Source of the DNA: an uncultured Acholeplasmatales bacterium
GTDB taxonomy: Bacteria; Bacillota_I; Bacilli_A; Acholeplasmatales; Anaeroplasmataceae
Length of the DNA stretch: 64,000 nt
Reading direction: 5' to 3'
Assembly: GCA_944323055.1 (NCBI GenBank)
Contig: CALUQZ010000001.1
Coordinates: 44,131-108,130 of the forward strand
This document shows positions 39,489 to 47,484 of the stretch, in pieces (the first letter of the stretch is position 1; each line of letters starts with the position of its first letter). The position numbers and the translations under genes were made by a program. A model generated the notes under the pieces. It ran no database searches. It was not told the origin of the DNA and saw only the letters and a list, made by a program, of their open reading frames with translations.

Positions 39489-41307
39489 TGAAGAATATGA
39501 AGACCTTGACTATTCAAAAGGTAATGTAAAACCTTGGAATTCTATTATTAAAATTGTCTTAGAAAAGAAAAGTGAGGCTATATTATTAGTTTTATCCGTT
39601 TTATTACTAGCAGCAGCTGATTTAACTTACCCTTTATTAAATCAATATGCTATTGAATATTTTATTGAAAAGAAAGATTTCACTAATGCTGTAGCTTTTA
39701 TAATTTTCTATTTCATCTTTGCAGCTATCTATGGTTTAATAGTATCATTATTTATTCTAGCAGCTAATAAAATAGAAATTAGAGTAGCATATACCTTAAG
39801 AGAACAAAGCTTTAAAAAACTACAAGAACTACCTTTTAGTTATTTTGATATAACACCTCAAGGATGGATCATGGCTAGGGTTACTTCTGATTCAAGAAAA
39901 CTATCAATTATCTTATCTTGGGGCTTCATTGATTTCTTCTGGGGATTCTTGACAATGATTGGTATTTTTATAATACTATTAATTAAAAATATTCAATTAT
40001 CTATTATTGTAATATGTATATTACCTATCTTACTTATATTCTCTATTATAATGCGTAAAGTAATATTAAAACATTACCGAAGTGCTAGAAAAATTAATTC
40101 TGAAATAACCGGGGCTTATAATGAAGGATTTTTAGGTGCTAAAACAATTAAAAGTTTAGTTATTGAAAATAAAGTAAAAGATAATTTTAAAGATAAAGCT
40201 AATAAATATAAAACATCAGCTTTAAGAGCAGCTGCCTTTAGTGCTTTATTTGGTCCTGTCATTTTTGTCATCGGTTATTTAGGGGTTGGCCTAACTTTAT
40301 ACACAGGTGGTATTATGGTAATAGGTGGTACATTATTATTATCAGAACTTTACTTGTTTATCGATTATACTATAAAATTCTTTGATCCTGTCATTTCTAT
40401 TTCTAGAGTATTAGGTGATTTCCAACAAGCTCAAGCCTCAGCCGAAAGAATTATCTCTTTAATTAAGGAAGAACCAGATATTAAAGATACTCCTGAAGTT
40501 ATAGAAAAATATGGAACTGTTTTTGCTCCTAAAAGAGAAAATTTTGAGCCTTTAATCGGTGATGTCACCTTTAAAGACGTTTCTTTTAAATATAAAACTG
40601 GTGAACAAGTTTTATCACACTTCAACTTAGACATAAAAGCCGGTTCAAATATCGCTTTAGTTGGTCATACTGGTTCAGGTAAATCAACTATTGTCAATTT
40701 AATATGTCGCTTTTACGAACCTACAAGTGGTGAAATATTAATAGATAATAAAAATTATAAAGAACGTTCAATCACTTGGTTACATGACAATTTAGGTTAT
40801 GTTTTACAAACACCTCAATTATTTAGCGGTACTATTTTTGAAAATGTGGCTTATGGTAAATTAGATGCTACTATCGAAGATGTCAAAAAAGCTTGTCAAC
40901 TTGTAAAGGCTGATGAATTTATAGAAAAATTAGATGATAAATATAACACTTATATAGGTGAAGGTGGTTCTAAACTTTCACTTGGCGAAAAACAACTTAT
41001 CAGTTTTGCAAGAGCCTTAATTAGAGATCCTAAAATTTTAATTTTAGATGAAGCTACTTCTTCAATTGATACAAAAACAGAAACTTTAATTCAAAATGCT
41101 ATTAATGTTGCTTTAAAAGGTCGAACAAGTTTTATGATCGCCCATCGTTTATCAACTGTTGTCAATGCTGATTTAATACTTGTAATGGATAAAGGTCAAA
41201 TTGTTGAAAGTGGTAAACACCATGATTTATTACTAAAAAAAGGTTATTATTTTGAATTATATAAAACTCAATTTGAACAAGAAGCGATTAATCATCTATT
41301 AAATTAA
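39481..41307 (+). CDS. ABC exporter half-transporter, catalytic subunit
   Basis: 608 residues, overlapping its partner gene by 8 bases. Membrane domain (about 30-330), then a canonical ATPase: GHTGSGKST, LSLGEKQ, ILDEATSSID with catalytic Glu, and IAHRLST. Together with the preceding subunit it forms a second heterodimeric exporter, similar in layout to the one at 23365-26947. The two pairs look like paralogues of one design. Confidence 0.9.
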   Translation: MFDEEYEDLDYSKGNVKPWNSIIKIVLEKKSEAILLVLSVLLLAAADLTYPLLNQYAIEYFIEKKDFTNAVAFIIFYFIFAAIYGLIVSLFILAANKIEIRVAYTLREQSFKKLQELPFSYFDITPQGWIMARVTSDSRKLSIILSWGFIDFFWGFLTMIGIFIILLIKNIQLSIIVICILPILLIFSIIMRKVILKHYRSARKINSEITGAYNEGFLGAKTIKSLVIENKVKDNFKDKANKYKTSALRAAAFSALFGPVIFVIGYLGVGLTLYTGGIMVIGGTLLLSELYLFIDYTIKFFDPVISISRVLGDFQQAQASAERIISLIKEEPDIKDTPEVIEKYGTVFAPKRENFEPLIGDVTFKDVSFKYKTGEQVLSHFNLDIKAGSNIALVGHTGSGKSTIVNLICRFYEPTSGEILIDNKNYKERSITWLHDNLGYVLQTPQLFSGTIFENVAYGKLDATIEDVKKACQLVKADEFIEKLDDKYNTYIGEGGSKLSLGEKQLISFARALIRDPKILILDEATSSIDTKTETLIQNAINVALKGRTSFMIAHRLSTVVNADLILVMDKGQIVESGKHHDLLLKKGYYFELYKTQFEQEAINHLLN

Positions 41308-41335
41308 AAGGAGAGTGCCTAGACATTCTCCTTTT
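41306..41335 (+). terminator. Terminator of the second exporter operon
   Basis: AAAAGGAGAGTG/CATTCTCCTTTT hairpin (one G-U) with a T run. Confidence 0.85.
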
Positions 41336-41363
41336 TCATTTTAAGTTCATAAAAAGATTGTGG

Positions 41364-41915
41364 TTATTCTTTTAAATACTTTTCATAAACTCTATCTACC
41401 TTATCTATATTTAATTGATATAATCTAAAATAAACTATCTTATTTTTAGGTTGCCACAACTCTTGATAAGTATACATATATTGCATTCCTAATTTTTGCA
41501 TAACTCTACCACTTTTATAATTTAATATATCATGAGTAGCTGTAATATATTTAAACCCTTCTTTTTTTAGTATTTCAATTAAAGCTAAGGCACCTTCTGA
41601 AACATAACCATTACCTTGATATTCTTTTAATAAAGCATAGCCTAAATCATGACTATCTTCCATACTTAAATGTAAATAACCAATGGCTTTATTATCTTTT
41701 AAACATATAGCATATAAATATGCTTCCTTCTTTTCATAATTAGCTAAATAAAAATTATAATATAACTCATTAGCTTCTTTCATATTTTTAATTGGAAACC
41801 AAGGTAAAAATATATTTATATCTTCATCACTATATATTTTATAAATTTCTAATAAATCTAATTCATTAAATTTCCTTAAAATAAGACGCTTTGTCAATAT
41901 TAGCGGCGTATTCAT
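41364..41915 (-). CDS. RimJ/RimL-type GNAT acetyltransferase
   Basis: 183 residues. N-terminal LILTKRLILRKF and the acetyl-CoA loop EYQGNGYVSEGALAL identify the RimJ/RimL branch, which often acetylates protein N-termini or antibiotics. It lies one base after the stop of a sirtuin gene, so an acetyltransferase and a deacetylase are in one operon. The substrate is unknown; reversible acetylation as a pair is inference. Confidence 0.82.
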   Translation of the reverse strand: MNTPLILTKRLILRKFNELDLLEIYKIYSDEDINIFLPWFPIKNMKEANELYYNFYLANYEKKEAYLYAICLKDNKAIGYLHLSMEDSHDLGYALLKEYQGNGYVSEGALALIEILKKEGFKYITATHDILNYKSGRVMQKLGMQYMYTYQELWQPKNKIVYFRLYQLNIDKVDRVYEKYLKE

Positions 41916-41916
41916 C

Positions 41917-42471
41917 TTACTTATGATAAATCTCCTCTAATACTTTTCTAACATTATGCATAGCATCATCATTTATCTCAATAACCTTAGCCCCTCTACT
42001 TCTAGCTAAATCACGTAAACTACAAGCAATAGCCGTATGATATGAACAACCTATAACTAATAATATATCACCAGGATATAGTTTACTAATAATACGATAA
42101 GCCTTTTCATAATTAGGTGCTGGGTCACCATACAATACCGGTTTATTATAAAGTAAATAGGCTTTATCTAATTCACAATCTTCTGGTAAAGTTCCATGTA
42201 ATGCTAAAACTTCACTACCAGCTTTTTCGTGAAGGCCATCAATATTCATAGTAATAACAGGGACATTATATTCTTTTAAAGCATAATGCGCATCATTAGG
42301 TTTAGCATCAGCCATACTAGCTTTTAATTCTTTAATAACTTCATTATATTCTTGAGGGTGACTATTAGCATAATCTCTAAATAATTTTTCTCTAACTTCT
42401 GGTTTTTCAGCAAAAGTAGAAATCCCACTTTGTTTAGATATACCAGCACCTGTAAAAGCTATAACTAACAT
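41917..42471 (-). CDS. Short sirtuin-like NAD-dependent deacetylase, zinc module missing
   Basis: 184 residues; usual bacterial sirtuins have about 230-250. The NAD-binding GAGISKQSGIST, the TMNIDGLHEKAG motif and the catalytic His in LHG are present. The four zinc-binding Cys and their module are absent, so the enzyme goes directly from LHG to the second NAD strand. Its first 26 codons lie in an 87-bp direct repeat that flanks an inserted island. The start codon therefore comes from the repeat; only AGGA remains of the original binding site. Activity is likely but not certain. Confidence 0.82.
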   Translation of the reverse strand: MLVIAFTGAGISKQSGISTFAEKPEVREKLFRDYANSHPQEYNEVIKELKASMADAKPNDAHYALKEYNVPVITMNIDGLHEKAGSEVLALHGTLPEDCELDKAYLLYNKPVLYGDPAPNYEKAYRIISKLYPGDILLVIGCSYHTAIACSLRDLARSRGAKVIEINDDAMHNVRKVLEEIYHK

Positions 42472-42481
42472 TATTTATCCT
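42395..42481. repeat. 87-bp direct repeat, copy A (intact sirtuin gene)
   Basis: Identical over all 87 bases to 45476-45562. It covers the sirtuin start codon and first 26 codons plus about 10 bases upstream. Marks one edge of the inserted island. Confidence 0.92.
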
Positions 42482-42513
42482 AGTATAATTAAATTGTACT
42501 TTTAATTATACTA
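42481..42513. repeat. 13-bp perfect inverted repeat at the island edge
   Basis: TAGTATAATTAAA / TTTAATTATACTA with a 7-base loop, directly at the end of copy A. Each arm holds a TATAAT, so it may contain the new sirtuin promoter or be an element end. Confidence 0.7.
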
Positions 42514-42630
42514 ACTCCTTTCCATAAGTTTTTATAGTTATGAGTACAACATAACTTATATATCATCATTAAATGATGGTATAATTTAATGAAGCACTGT
42601 AGTCTGTTTCATAATTTGCACCTACAGGTT

Positions 42631-43653
42631 CTAATTTAAATTAGTTCTCTGGTTTGAAGAGGATTCAGCTACAGTCTTTTCTTTTATCATCTTTTTAGCA
42701 GTTACTAAATCACTAAATATAAAGTGCAACATGTTTAATGTTTCTTGTATTTGTTCAATGTCAAGTTTATCTTTTTTATCAAATACATAAATATTATGGA
42801 TAGTATTTAATGCTTTTTTAAATTGTTCACTTTCATAAAATGTAATACTATTTAGATAACTAAAATCTTTAATTTCTAAATCTTGTGGAACTCCACCTTG
42901 TCTATGAGTTTCTTCTTCTCTTTTATACCCGATTAATTTAATAAGTTCTTCATCATTACTTAATAGATTACAAATTTTATCTAATGAACACATTACAGTA
43001 ATATCATAAATATGCTTTGCTAAATCTAAAAACTTATCTCTTACAAAATAAAACTCAGAAGCAAATATTTTATCTATAAAAATTCTTTCAAGTGAAATAG
43101 TTCCAATCTTAAAAGGTTTGACATCAAAAACATTTTCTAGTATTTCTTTTTCTTCTTTGCTTGCAAGTTCATATAGATGTGGAGATATTTCCATAAACTC
43201 CACTGGTTTACTAACTGTAAAACTTGTAGCTTCAATTTTAACGTTTCCAAATCTTTGTAATGTATCATTTGTGTCTGGAACAAAGATAGGATCATATTTA
43301 TAAGAAACTTCCATATTAGCTTTTTTATCAACTGACTTTTCTTTAAATTCTAATGATTTAAAATCTTCGACTGCAATCTTAAGTCTTTTTTGTTCTTGAC
43401 TAGGACTAGATACATCTTCAACATATACAGTCAAATCAATATCTTCACTAAATCTTCTTACAGATTTTAATGCTTTATATAATGCTGTACCACCTTTGAA
43501 GTAAGCATAATTTTGATTATTCTTTTCAGATAGTTCTTTTAGTAATAATGTAACATAATAATCTTTTTCTAAAACATCTTCTCTAACACCAGTTCTTTCA
43601 CTAATATTAGAAATTAAAAGTTCCATACTTTCTTTGTTTTCGTGTAATTTCAT
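42631..43653 (-). CDS. AbiEii/AbiGii-type nucleotidyltransferase toxin
   Basis: 340 residues. The nucleotidyltransferase signature is clear: KGGTALYKA (about 54-62) followed by FSEDIDLTV with the DxD metal pair. Known AbiEii toxins of type IV systems modify tRNA or other targets and cause growth arrest that limits phage. It lies directly after the antitoxin gene (adjacent, no gap), with AGGAGG upstream of ATG 43653. GC content and position in the island suggest transfer. Confidence 0.88.
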   Translation of the reverse strand: MKLHENKESMELLISNISERTGVREDVLEKDYYVTLLLKELSEKNNQNYAYFKGGTALYKALKSVRRFSEDIDLTVYVEDVSSPSQEQKRLKIAVEDFKSLEFKEKSVDKKANMEVSYKYDPIFVPDTNDTLQRFGNVKIEATSFTVSKPVEFMEISPHLYELASKEEKEILENVFDVKPFKIGTISLERIFIDKIFASEFYFVRDKFLDLAKHIYDITVMCSLDKICNLLSNDEELIKLIGYKREEETHRQGGVPQDLEIKDFSYLNSITFYESEQFKKALNTIHNIYVFDKKDKLDIEQIQETLNMLHFIFSDLVTAKKMIKEKTVAESSSNQRTNLN

Positions 43654-44289
43654 TTAGTTTCCTCCTCTCGCTAAGTTTGCTATTTTTTTATAAATTCCAT
43701 TATCTTTATAAAAAGTTGCATAATATAGAAGACCTTCAAAACCTAAATTATTATCATCAATTACATCTCTGATAATTTCATTAGGATTATCAACTTCAAA
43801 AGGAACACCATATTTATTTGAGATAACATCTAAAATTTGTAGATATTTAAAGTTTTCTTTAGTCACTTTTACCATCGGTTTAACAAGTTCAATTGTGTTA
43901 CTACATTTATCAACTCTATTTTTATTTGTTGCAAAATATGTATATTTAGGGACTTGTGTAGTTAATCCCATTCTGTTAATAAAAGATGGTCCTGTTTCAT
44001 ATCCATATACTTCTTCTTCATCTTCTAGATATAATCTTCTAATAAGTTCTCCTTGCTTAATTTTCGTTTTACCAAAAACAGTATCTATACATTTATAATA
44101 AATCCCTTTTTTATATCTAACGAAATTATTATTGTTTTTTTCATAACGATTAATATATTCATTGATAACTAAAGGTTTAGCATCCTCAATTTCATTTAAA
44201 ACATAATCGTGTATATCACTAGTAAAAATCGGATAGCCATTGCCAATATTATCAATATATTCAGTTATTAAATCCATAATTGTTTTCAT
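43654..44289 (-). CDS. AbiEi/DUF6088-type antitoxin
   Basis: 211 residues. N-terminal winged-helix-like part and the block YGYETGPSFINRMGLTTQV, matching the conserved TG-S-NxLGLTTQ core of DUF6088/AbiEi antitoxins. These repress their own operon and counteract AbiEii. First gene of the pair, AGGAG before ATG 44289, with a strong promoter about 60 bases upstream. Confidence 0.82.
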   Translation of the reverse strand: MKTIMDLITEYIDNIGNGYPIFTSDIHDYVLNEIEDAKPLVINEYINRYEKNNNNFVRYKKGIYYKCIDTVFGKTKIKQGELIRRLYLEDEEEVYGYETGPSFINRMGLTTQVPKYTYFATNKNRVDKCSNTIELVKPMVKVTKENFKYLQILDVISNKYGVPFEVDNPNEIIRDVIDDNNLGFEGLLYYATFYKDNGIYKKIANLARGGN

Positions 44290-44346
44290 AATATCATTCT
44301 CCTATAGTTATAACAATGTTAATTTATACATTTTATTTTCAACGTG

Positions 44347-44375
44347 ATTATAACATATTATATGCAAATTTTCAA
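44347..44375 (-). promoter_or_regulatory. Promoter of the AbiE pair
   Basis: Minus strand: TTGAAA (44370-44375), 17-bp spacer, TATAAT (44347-44352). A small palindrome CATATtATATG overlaps the spacer and could be the antitoxin's operator. Confidence 0.75.
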
Positions 44376-44425
44376 TAAAAATACATATTTAATATTCTAT
44401 TATTTACCACAATTTTAACAACTCG

Positions 44426-44475
44426 AACTTGGTATCCAAGTTGCGAAACACCGAAAAACTATGTTTTAGTTTTTC
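44426..44475. other. Two adjacent hairpins upstream of the AbiE promoter
   Basis: AACTTGG-TAT-CCAAGTT (44426-44442) and GAAAAACT/AGTTTTTC (44453-44475). They look like terminator or element-end structures left from an earlier insertion. Confidence 0.5.
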
Positions 44476-44503
44476 TTATCTTGTTAAGTTAAGTAAATAA
44501 TAA

Positions 44504-44723
44504 CTACATTTCCATTTCACTATCATTTCTTAAGCTTCCATCATGATCAATAATGCCTTCTTCAACAAATCTATTAAATTCAACTTCTCTTAATTTCTTT
44601 TGATATTCTTCAAATACTTTATTAGCTTCATCAATTACTTTTAGATTATGTTTGAACGTTTGATAAATCAAATTTAGTATTTCTTCGTAAGCGTGTAATA
44701 TAAGACGTATACTAAAAAATAAA
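44504..44723 (-). pseudogene. Orphan C-terminal coding fragment
   Basis: A minus frame open for about 72 codons ending in TAG 44504, without a proper start. It encodes a charged helix (VIDEANKVFEEYQKKLREVE) and a short acidic tail. It looks like the end of a coiled-coil protein of a mobile element, family not recognised. Confidence 0.4.
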
Positions 44724-44767
44724 GGTTACTGAATAGTCCTAGAAATACTAAGACATCAGTAACCTTT
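44721..44767. terminator. Hairpin beside the IS66 remnant
   Basis: AAAGGTTACTGA / TCAGTAACCTTT, 12-bp perfect arms with a 23-base loop. It lies just downstream of the minus-strand IS66 fragment and was probably its terminator or element end. Confidence 0.5.
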
Positions 44768-44791
44768 TATTTGCATTCTTAAAAAGCCTAA

Positions 44792-45050
44792 TTACTTATC
44801 TTTTTTAAGATAATTAGGTAGTTCAGATGAATAAGGTAATATTTTCCTTATTTCATTTTCATCATTTTGATTTATTAGAGCTATTTGGTCAAAAACATAA
44901 GTTAAGTATTGTTCAACTTTTATATTATTAGCTCTACATGTTTCAACAATACTATAAGCTATGCTTGACCCTTCAGCGCCTGCCTCACTAAAACAGAATA
45001 AGAATTTTTTCTACCAAGAACTGTTAAGCCGTTCGCTATAGGCAGGAAAA
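44792..45050 (-). pseudogene. IS66 transposase (TnpC) C-terminal remnant, minus strand
   Basis: Minus frame ending TAA 44792 encodes FLFCFSEAGAEGSS, then IAYSIVETCRANNIKVEQYL and a DLLPW-like end (ILPYSSELPNYL). These are the typical C-terminal IS66 motifs (GRKN-LFS, YSLVETAKANGL). A frameshift near 45005 separates the upstream GRKN. Only the last 80 or so codons remain. Confidence 0.75.
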
Positions 45051-45250
45051 ACTTTTTATTTTCTGCAACTACTAAAGGTGCTAAAACAACAGGCATATTA
45101 TTTAGTATAGTTCAAACTGCTAAAGCTAATGGGTTAATCCCAGAAAAATATTTAGAGTATGTCATAGATAATATTAATATCAGCAATAATATTGATGATC
45201 TTTTACCATGGTCAGATAATACACCTGAAAATATTAAAATTAAGCTATAA
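45002..45250 (+). pseudogene. IS66 transposase (TnpC) C-terminal remnant, plus strand
   Basis: Plus frame ending TAA 45248-45250 encodes PFAIGRKNFLFSATTKGA, IVQTAKANGLIPEKYLEYV and DDLLPWSDNTPENIKI, a textbook IS66 TnpC C-terminus. The rest of the gene is missing. It is joined head-to-head to another IS66 fragment on the minus strand, a sign of rearrangement. Confidence 0.85.
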
Positions 45251-45254
45251 ACAT

Positions 45255-45307
45255 AAGCCAAGATAATAATTAAGGCTTTTTACCACGCCTTAATTATACC
45301 TTGGCTT
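45255..45307 (+). terminator. Long hairpin after the IS66 fragment
   Basis: AAGCCAAG..ATAATTAAGGC paired with GCCTTAATTAT..CTTGGCTT, then a T-rich tail. Probably the terminator of the lost IS66 element. Confidence 0.65.
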
Positions 45308-45381
45308 CTTTATTTTTTATATACGGGTAATCTTTACCGCTTACATTTTTTTCTACTTTCTAGTATCCGCTATCAATAAAT

Positions 45382-45552
45382 CTATTTATGATAATCACTT
45401 ATTCGTTGATTAACATAATTATCATTTACACTAACAGTTTTTCCATTTTCATCAATGAAAAGGTTTGAAACTAGCACTTCTGGTTTTTCAGCAAAAGTAG
45501 AAATCCCACTTTGTTTAGATATACCAGCACCTGTAAAAGCTATAACTAACAT
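45382..45552 (-). pseudogene. Truncated sirtuin start fused in frame to foreign sequence
   Basis: The ATG overlaps the stop of the maa-like gene (TAATG) and has the original GAGGAGGA binding site. The first 26 codons equal the sirtuin N-terminus (MLVIAFTGAGISKQSGIST and 7 more). The frame then runs on for 30 unrelated codons (LVSNLFIDENGKTVSVNDNY and onwards) to TAG 45382. It is likely still translated as a 56-residue peptide. It has no expected sirtuin activity. Confidence 0.7.
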
Positions 45553-45562
45553 TATTTATCCT
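45476..45562. repeat. 87-bp direct repeat, copy B (original operon junction)
   Basis: Exact copy of 42395-42481. Here it joins the maa-like gene end with its native ribosome binding site, so this is the ancestral position of the sirtuin start. Confidence 0.92.
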
Positions 45563-46154
45563 CCTCATATTCTAAGGCTTTACTAGCCCAATATTTTTTA
45601 TCATTTTCATTAATTTGCCGTAACACTCTACAAGGATTCCCTACTGCTACAACACCACTAGGGATATCTTTAACAACCACTGAACCTGCCCCAATGACAA
45701 CATTATCACCAATTTTAACACCAGGACAAATAACTGTATTTCCGCCAATCCAGACATCACTACCAATAGTTATAGGTTTTCCGTACTCTAATTGTTTGTT
45801 TCTTTCTTCTTTTGTAATCGGATGAGCAGCACAAAATATTGAAACTTGTGGTCCTATAAAGACGTTATCACCTATTACAACATTACAAACATCTAAAATG
45901 ATTAAGCCAAAATTAGCATAAAAATTATCACCTATATTAGTATGTATACCATAATCTAATCTTAATGGTGGCTCAATATAGCAATTATTACCTACCGCAT
46001 TAAATAACTTATACATAATTTTATTTCTTTTCTTAATATTTAATGAATTATTAAATGTATGTAATAATTTAATAGCTCTTAAATGTTCTTTACCTAATTC
46101 CTTATCTTTAGCTATATATAATTTAGATGTTAACATTCTTTCTTTTTCTGTCAT
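45552..46154 (-). CDS. Maltose/galactoside O-acetyltransferase-like enzyme
   Basis: 200 residues. N-terminal Mac domain (ERMLTSKLYIAKDKELGKE) followed by a left-handed beta-helix of hexapeptide repeats with the catalytic His in IFCAAHPI, and the C-terminal NPCRVLR. It acetylates sugars or small acceptors with acetyl-CoA. It starts one base after the stop of the NnrD fusion gene, with AGGAG inside that gene's end. The sirtuin gene originally followed with a one-base overlap. Confidence 0.88.
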   Translation of the reverse strand: MTEKERMLTSKLYIAKDKELGKEHLRAIKLLHTFNNSLNIKKRNKIMYKLFNAVGNNCYIEPPLRLDYGIHTNIGDNFYANFGLIILDVCNVVIGDNVFIGPQVSIFCAAHPITKEERNKQLEYGKPITIGSDVWIGGNTVICPGVKIGDNVVIGAGSVVVKDIPSGVVAVGNPCRVLRQINENDKKYWASKALEYEEDK

Positions 46155-46155
46155 A

Positions 46156-47421
46156 TTATTCTCCTAAAAAAGCCTTATTTAAAGCCTCTTTTTCAAATTC
46201 AAAATCTTCATATCCCTTTTTACATTCTAAAATATAACTATCAGTAGGTTTAACATTTAAATGTAGCTTCATAAAATATATTAAACCTATTTGATATCTA
46301 TTATTTAAAATAAAAGGTATATCTTCTTTATCATATAAATTAGGATAATCTTCATAAATATCTAAATTGATTTCATCATCTTTTTGATATTCATATACAC
46401 CTATTAAAGCATAACTATTAACTTCTTTAACAAGATCTAAATATTTATTACAAACTAATTTATAACCATTTAATTTAGATTTACCAACTACTTTACTATT
46501 TTTACAGCGTTCTTTCATTTTATTAATATTTAAATTAGAACCATATGCTAAATAATAATTAGTTTGTGACTCAATAATCAAATCTTTTAATTCCTTAGCT
46601 AAACTTAAAGCATCTAATAGCCCATTACTATAATTTAAGCCAAAATTTAAAGCAGCTGTATGAATTAATAAATCACCTTTTATAATAATATCTTGATAAC
46701 TAAAATACTTTAATCCATAAGCTAAAAGACCACTTAAATAACCGGCTAAAGCATCACCTGAACCAGCTCTAGCTAAAGATGGAGTAGGACTATAATTAGA
46801 TTTATAAATACTTCCATCAGCTAAAACTAAAGTAGAATTGTAACTCTTTATTAAAATGTTTACTTTATATTTTTGAGCAAATTCTTTAGTTTCTAAAATG
46901 TAATCTATACTATCTCGACTTCTTTTCTTAATATTTAATAGTCTATTTAATTCACCAATATGAGGAGTTAGTAAAATTTTATTATTTATTTCTCTAATTA
47001 AAAGATTATTGTTATTAGCTATTAAATTAATACCACCAGCATCAATTACTAAATTATGACAATTATTAATTAATGTCTTTAAAAATAATTCATTTTCTTT
47101 ATTTTCAGCTATACCATTACCAAATAAAATACTATCATATTTATTTATGATTTTTATAGAATTGTCATTTACAACAAAACTATTATCATCTGCTAAATCT
47201 TCAATTACAACATTTAGATTTAACCTAGCTAAAACACTACTTTTAATACATTGAGGCACACTAACAGCAACATACCCGCAACCAGATAATAAAGCAAACA
47301 TACTACTGATTAAAGGAGCTCCTAAATAATTATTAGAGCCTCCAATAATTAATGTTTTACCATAATCATTTTTAATACTATGACTAGCTCTATCTTTATA
47401 TAGCGTTTCAACAAACCGCAC
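46156..47421 (-). CDS. NAD(P)HX dehydratase (NnrD) fused to a gamma-glutamylcyclotransferase-like domain
   Basis: 421 residues from GTG 47421. This start has AAGGAAG upstream, while the ATG 8 codons earlier sits at the promoter's -10 and would not be in the transcript. The N-terminal domain (about 5-285) is YjeF-C/NnrD-like: LIIGGSNNYLGAP, LTPHIGEL and RAGSGDALAGYL (catalytic Asp). It repairs hydrated NAD(P)H using ADP or ATP. The C-terminal domain (289-421) has YLAYGSNL and YEDYP, as in GGCT/AIG2-like cyclotransferases. I know of no standard gene with this fusion. The N-terminal epimerase part of YjeF is absent. Confidence 0.82.
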   Translation of the reverse strand: MRFVETLYKDRASHSIKNDYGKTLIIGGSNNYLGAPLISSMFALLSGCGYVAVSVPQCIKSSVLARLNLNVVIEDLADDNSFVVNDNSIKIINKYDSILFGNGIAENKENELFLKTLINNCHNLVIDAGGINLIANNNNLLIREINNKILLTPHIGELNRLLNIKKRSRDSIDYILETKEFAQKYKVNILIKSYNSTLVLADGSIYKSNYSPTPSLARAGSGDALAGYLSGLLAYGLKYFSYQDIIIKGDLLIHTAALNFGLNYSNGLLDALSLAKELKDLIIESQTNYYLAYGSNLNINKMKERCKNSKVVGKSKLNGYKLVCNKYLDLVKEVNSYALIGVYEYQKDDEINLDIYEDYPNLYDKEDIPFILNNRYQIGLIYFMKLHLNVKPTDSYILECKKGYEDFEFEKEALNKAFLGE

Positions 47422-47446
47422 AAAAATCACTTCCTTGATTACCATT

Positions 47447-47476
47447 ATTATACCTTTAATTGTTATATTATAACAA
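47447..47476 (-). promoter_or_regulatory. Promoter of the NnrD-sirtuin operon
   Basis: Minus strand: TTGTTA (47471-47476), 18-bp spacer, TATAAT (47447-47452). Start expected near 47440, which supports the GTG start at 47421. Confidence 0.65.
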
Positions 47477-47484
47477 CAAAAAAA

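Larger units (their letters stand above)
42482..45475. mobile_element. Accessory island inserted in the sirtuin operon
   Basis: About 3.0 kb between the two 87-bp repeats. It carries an AbiE-type toxin-antitoxin pair, two IS66 transposase remnants and an orphan C-terminal frame. It separates the maa-like gene from the sirtuin gene, which the 45476-45562 copy shows were once adjacent (TAATG overlap). No integrase was found. The repeat could be an att site brought by an element, or a duplication made when the region inserted. Confidence 0.75.
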
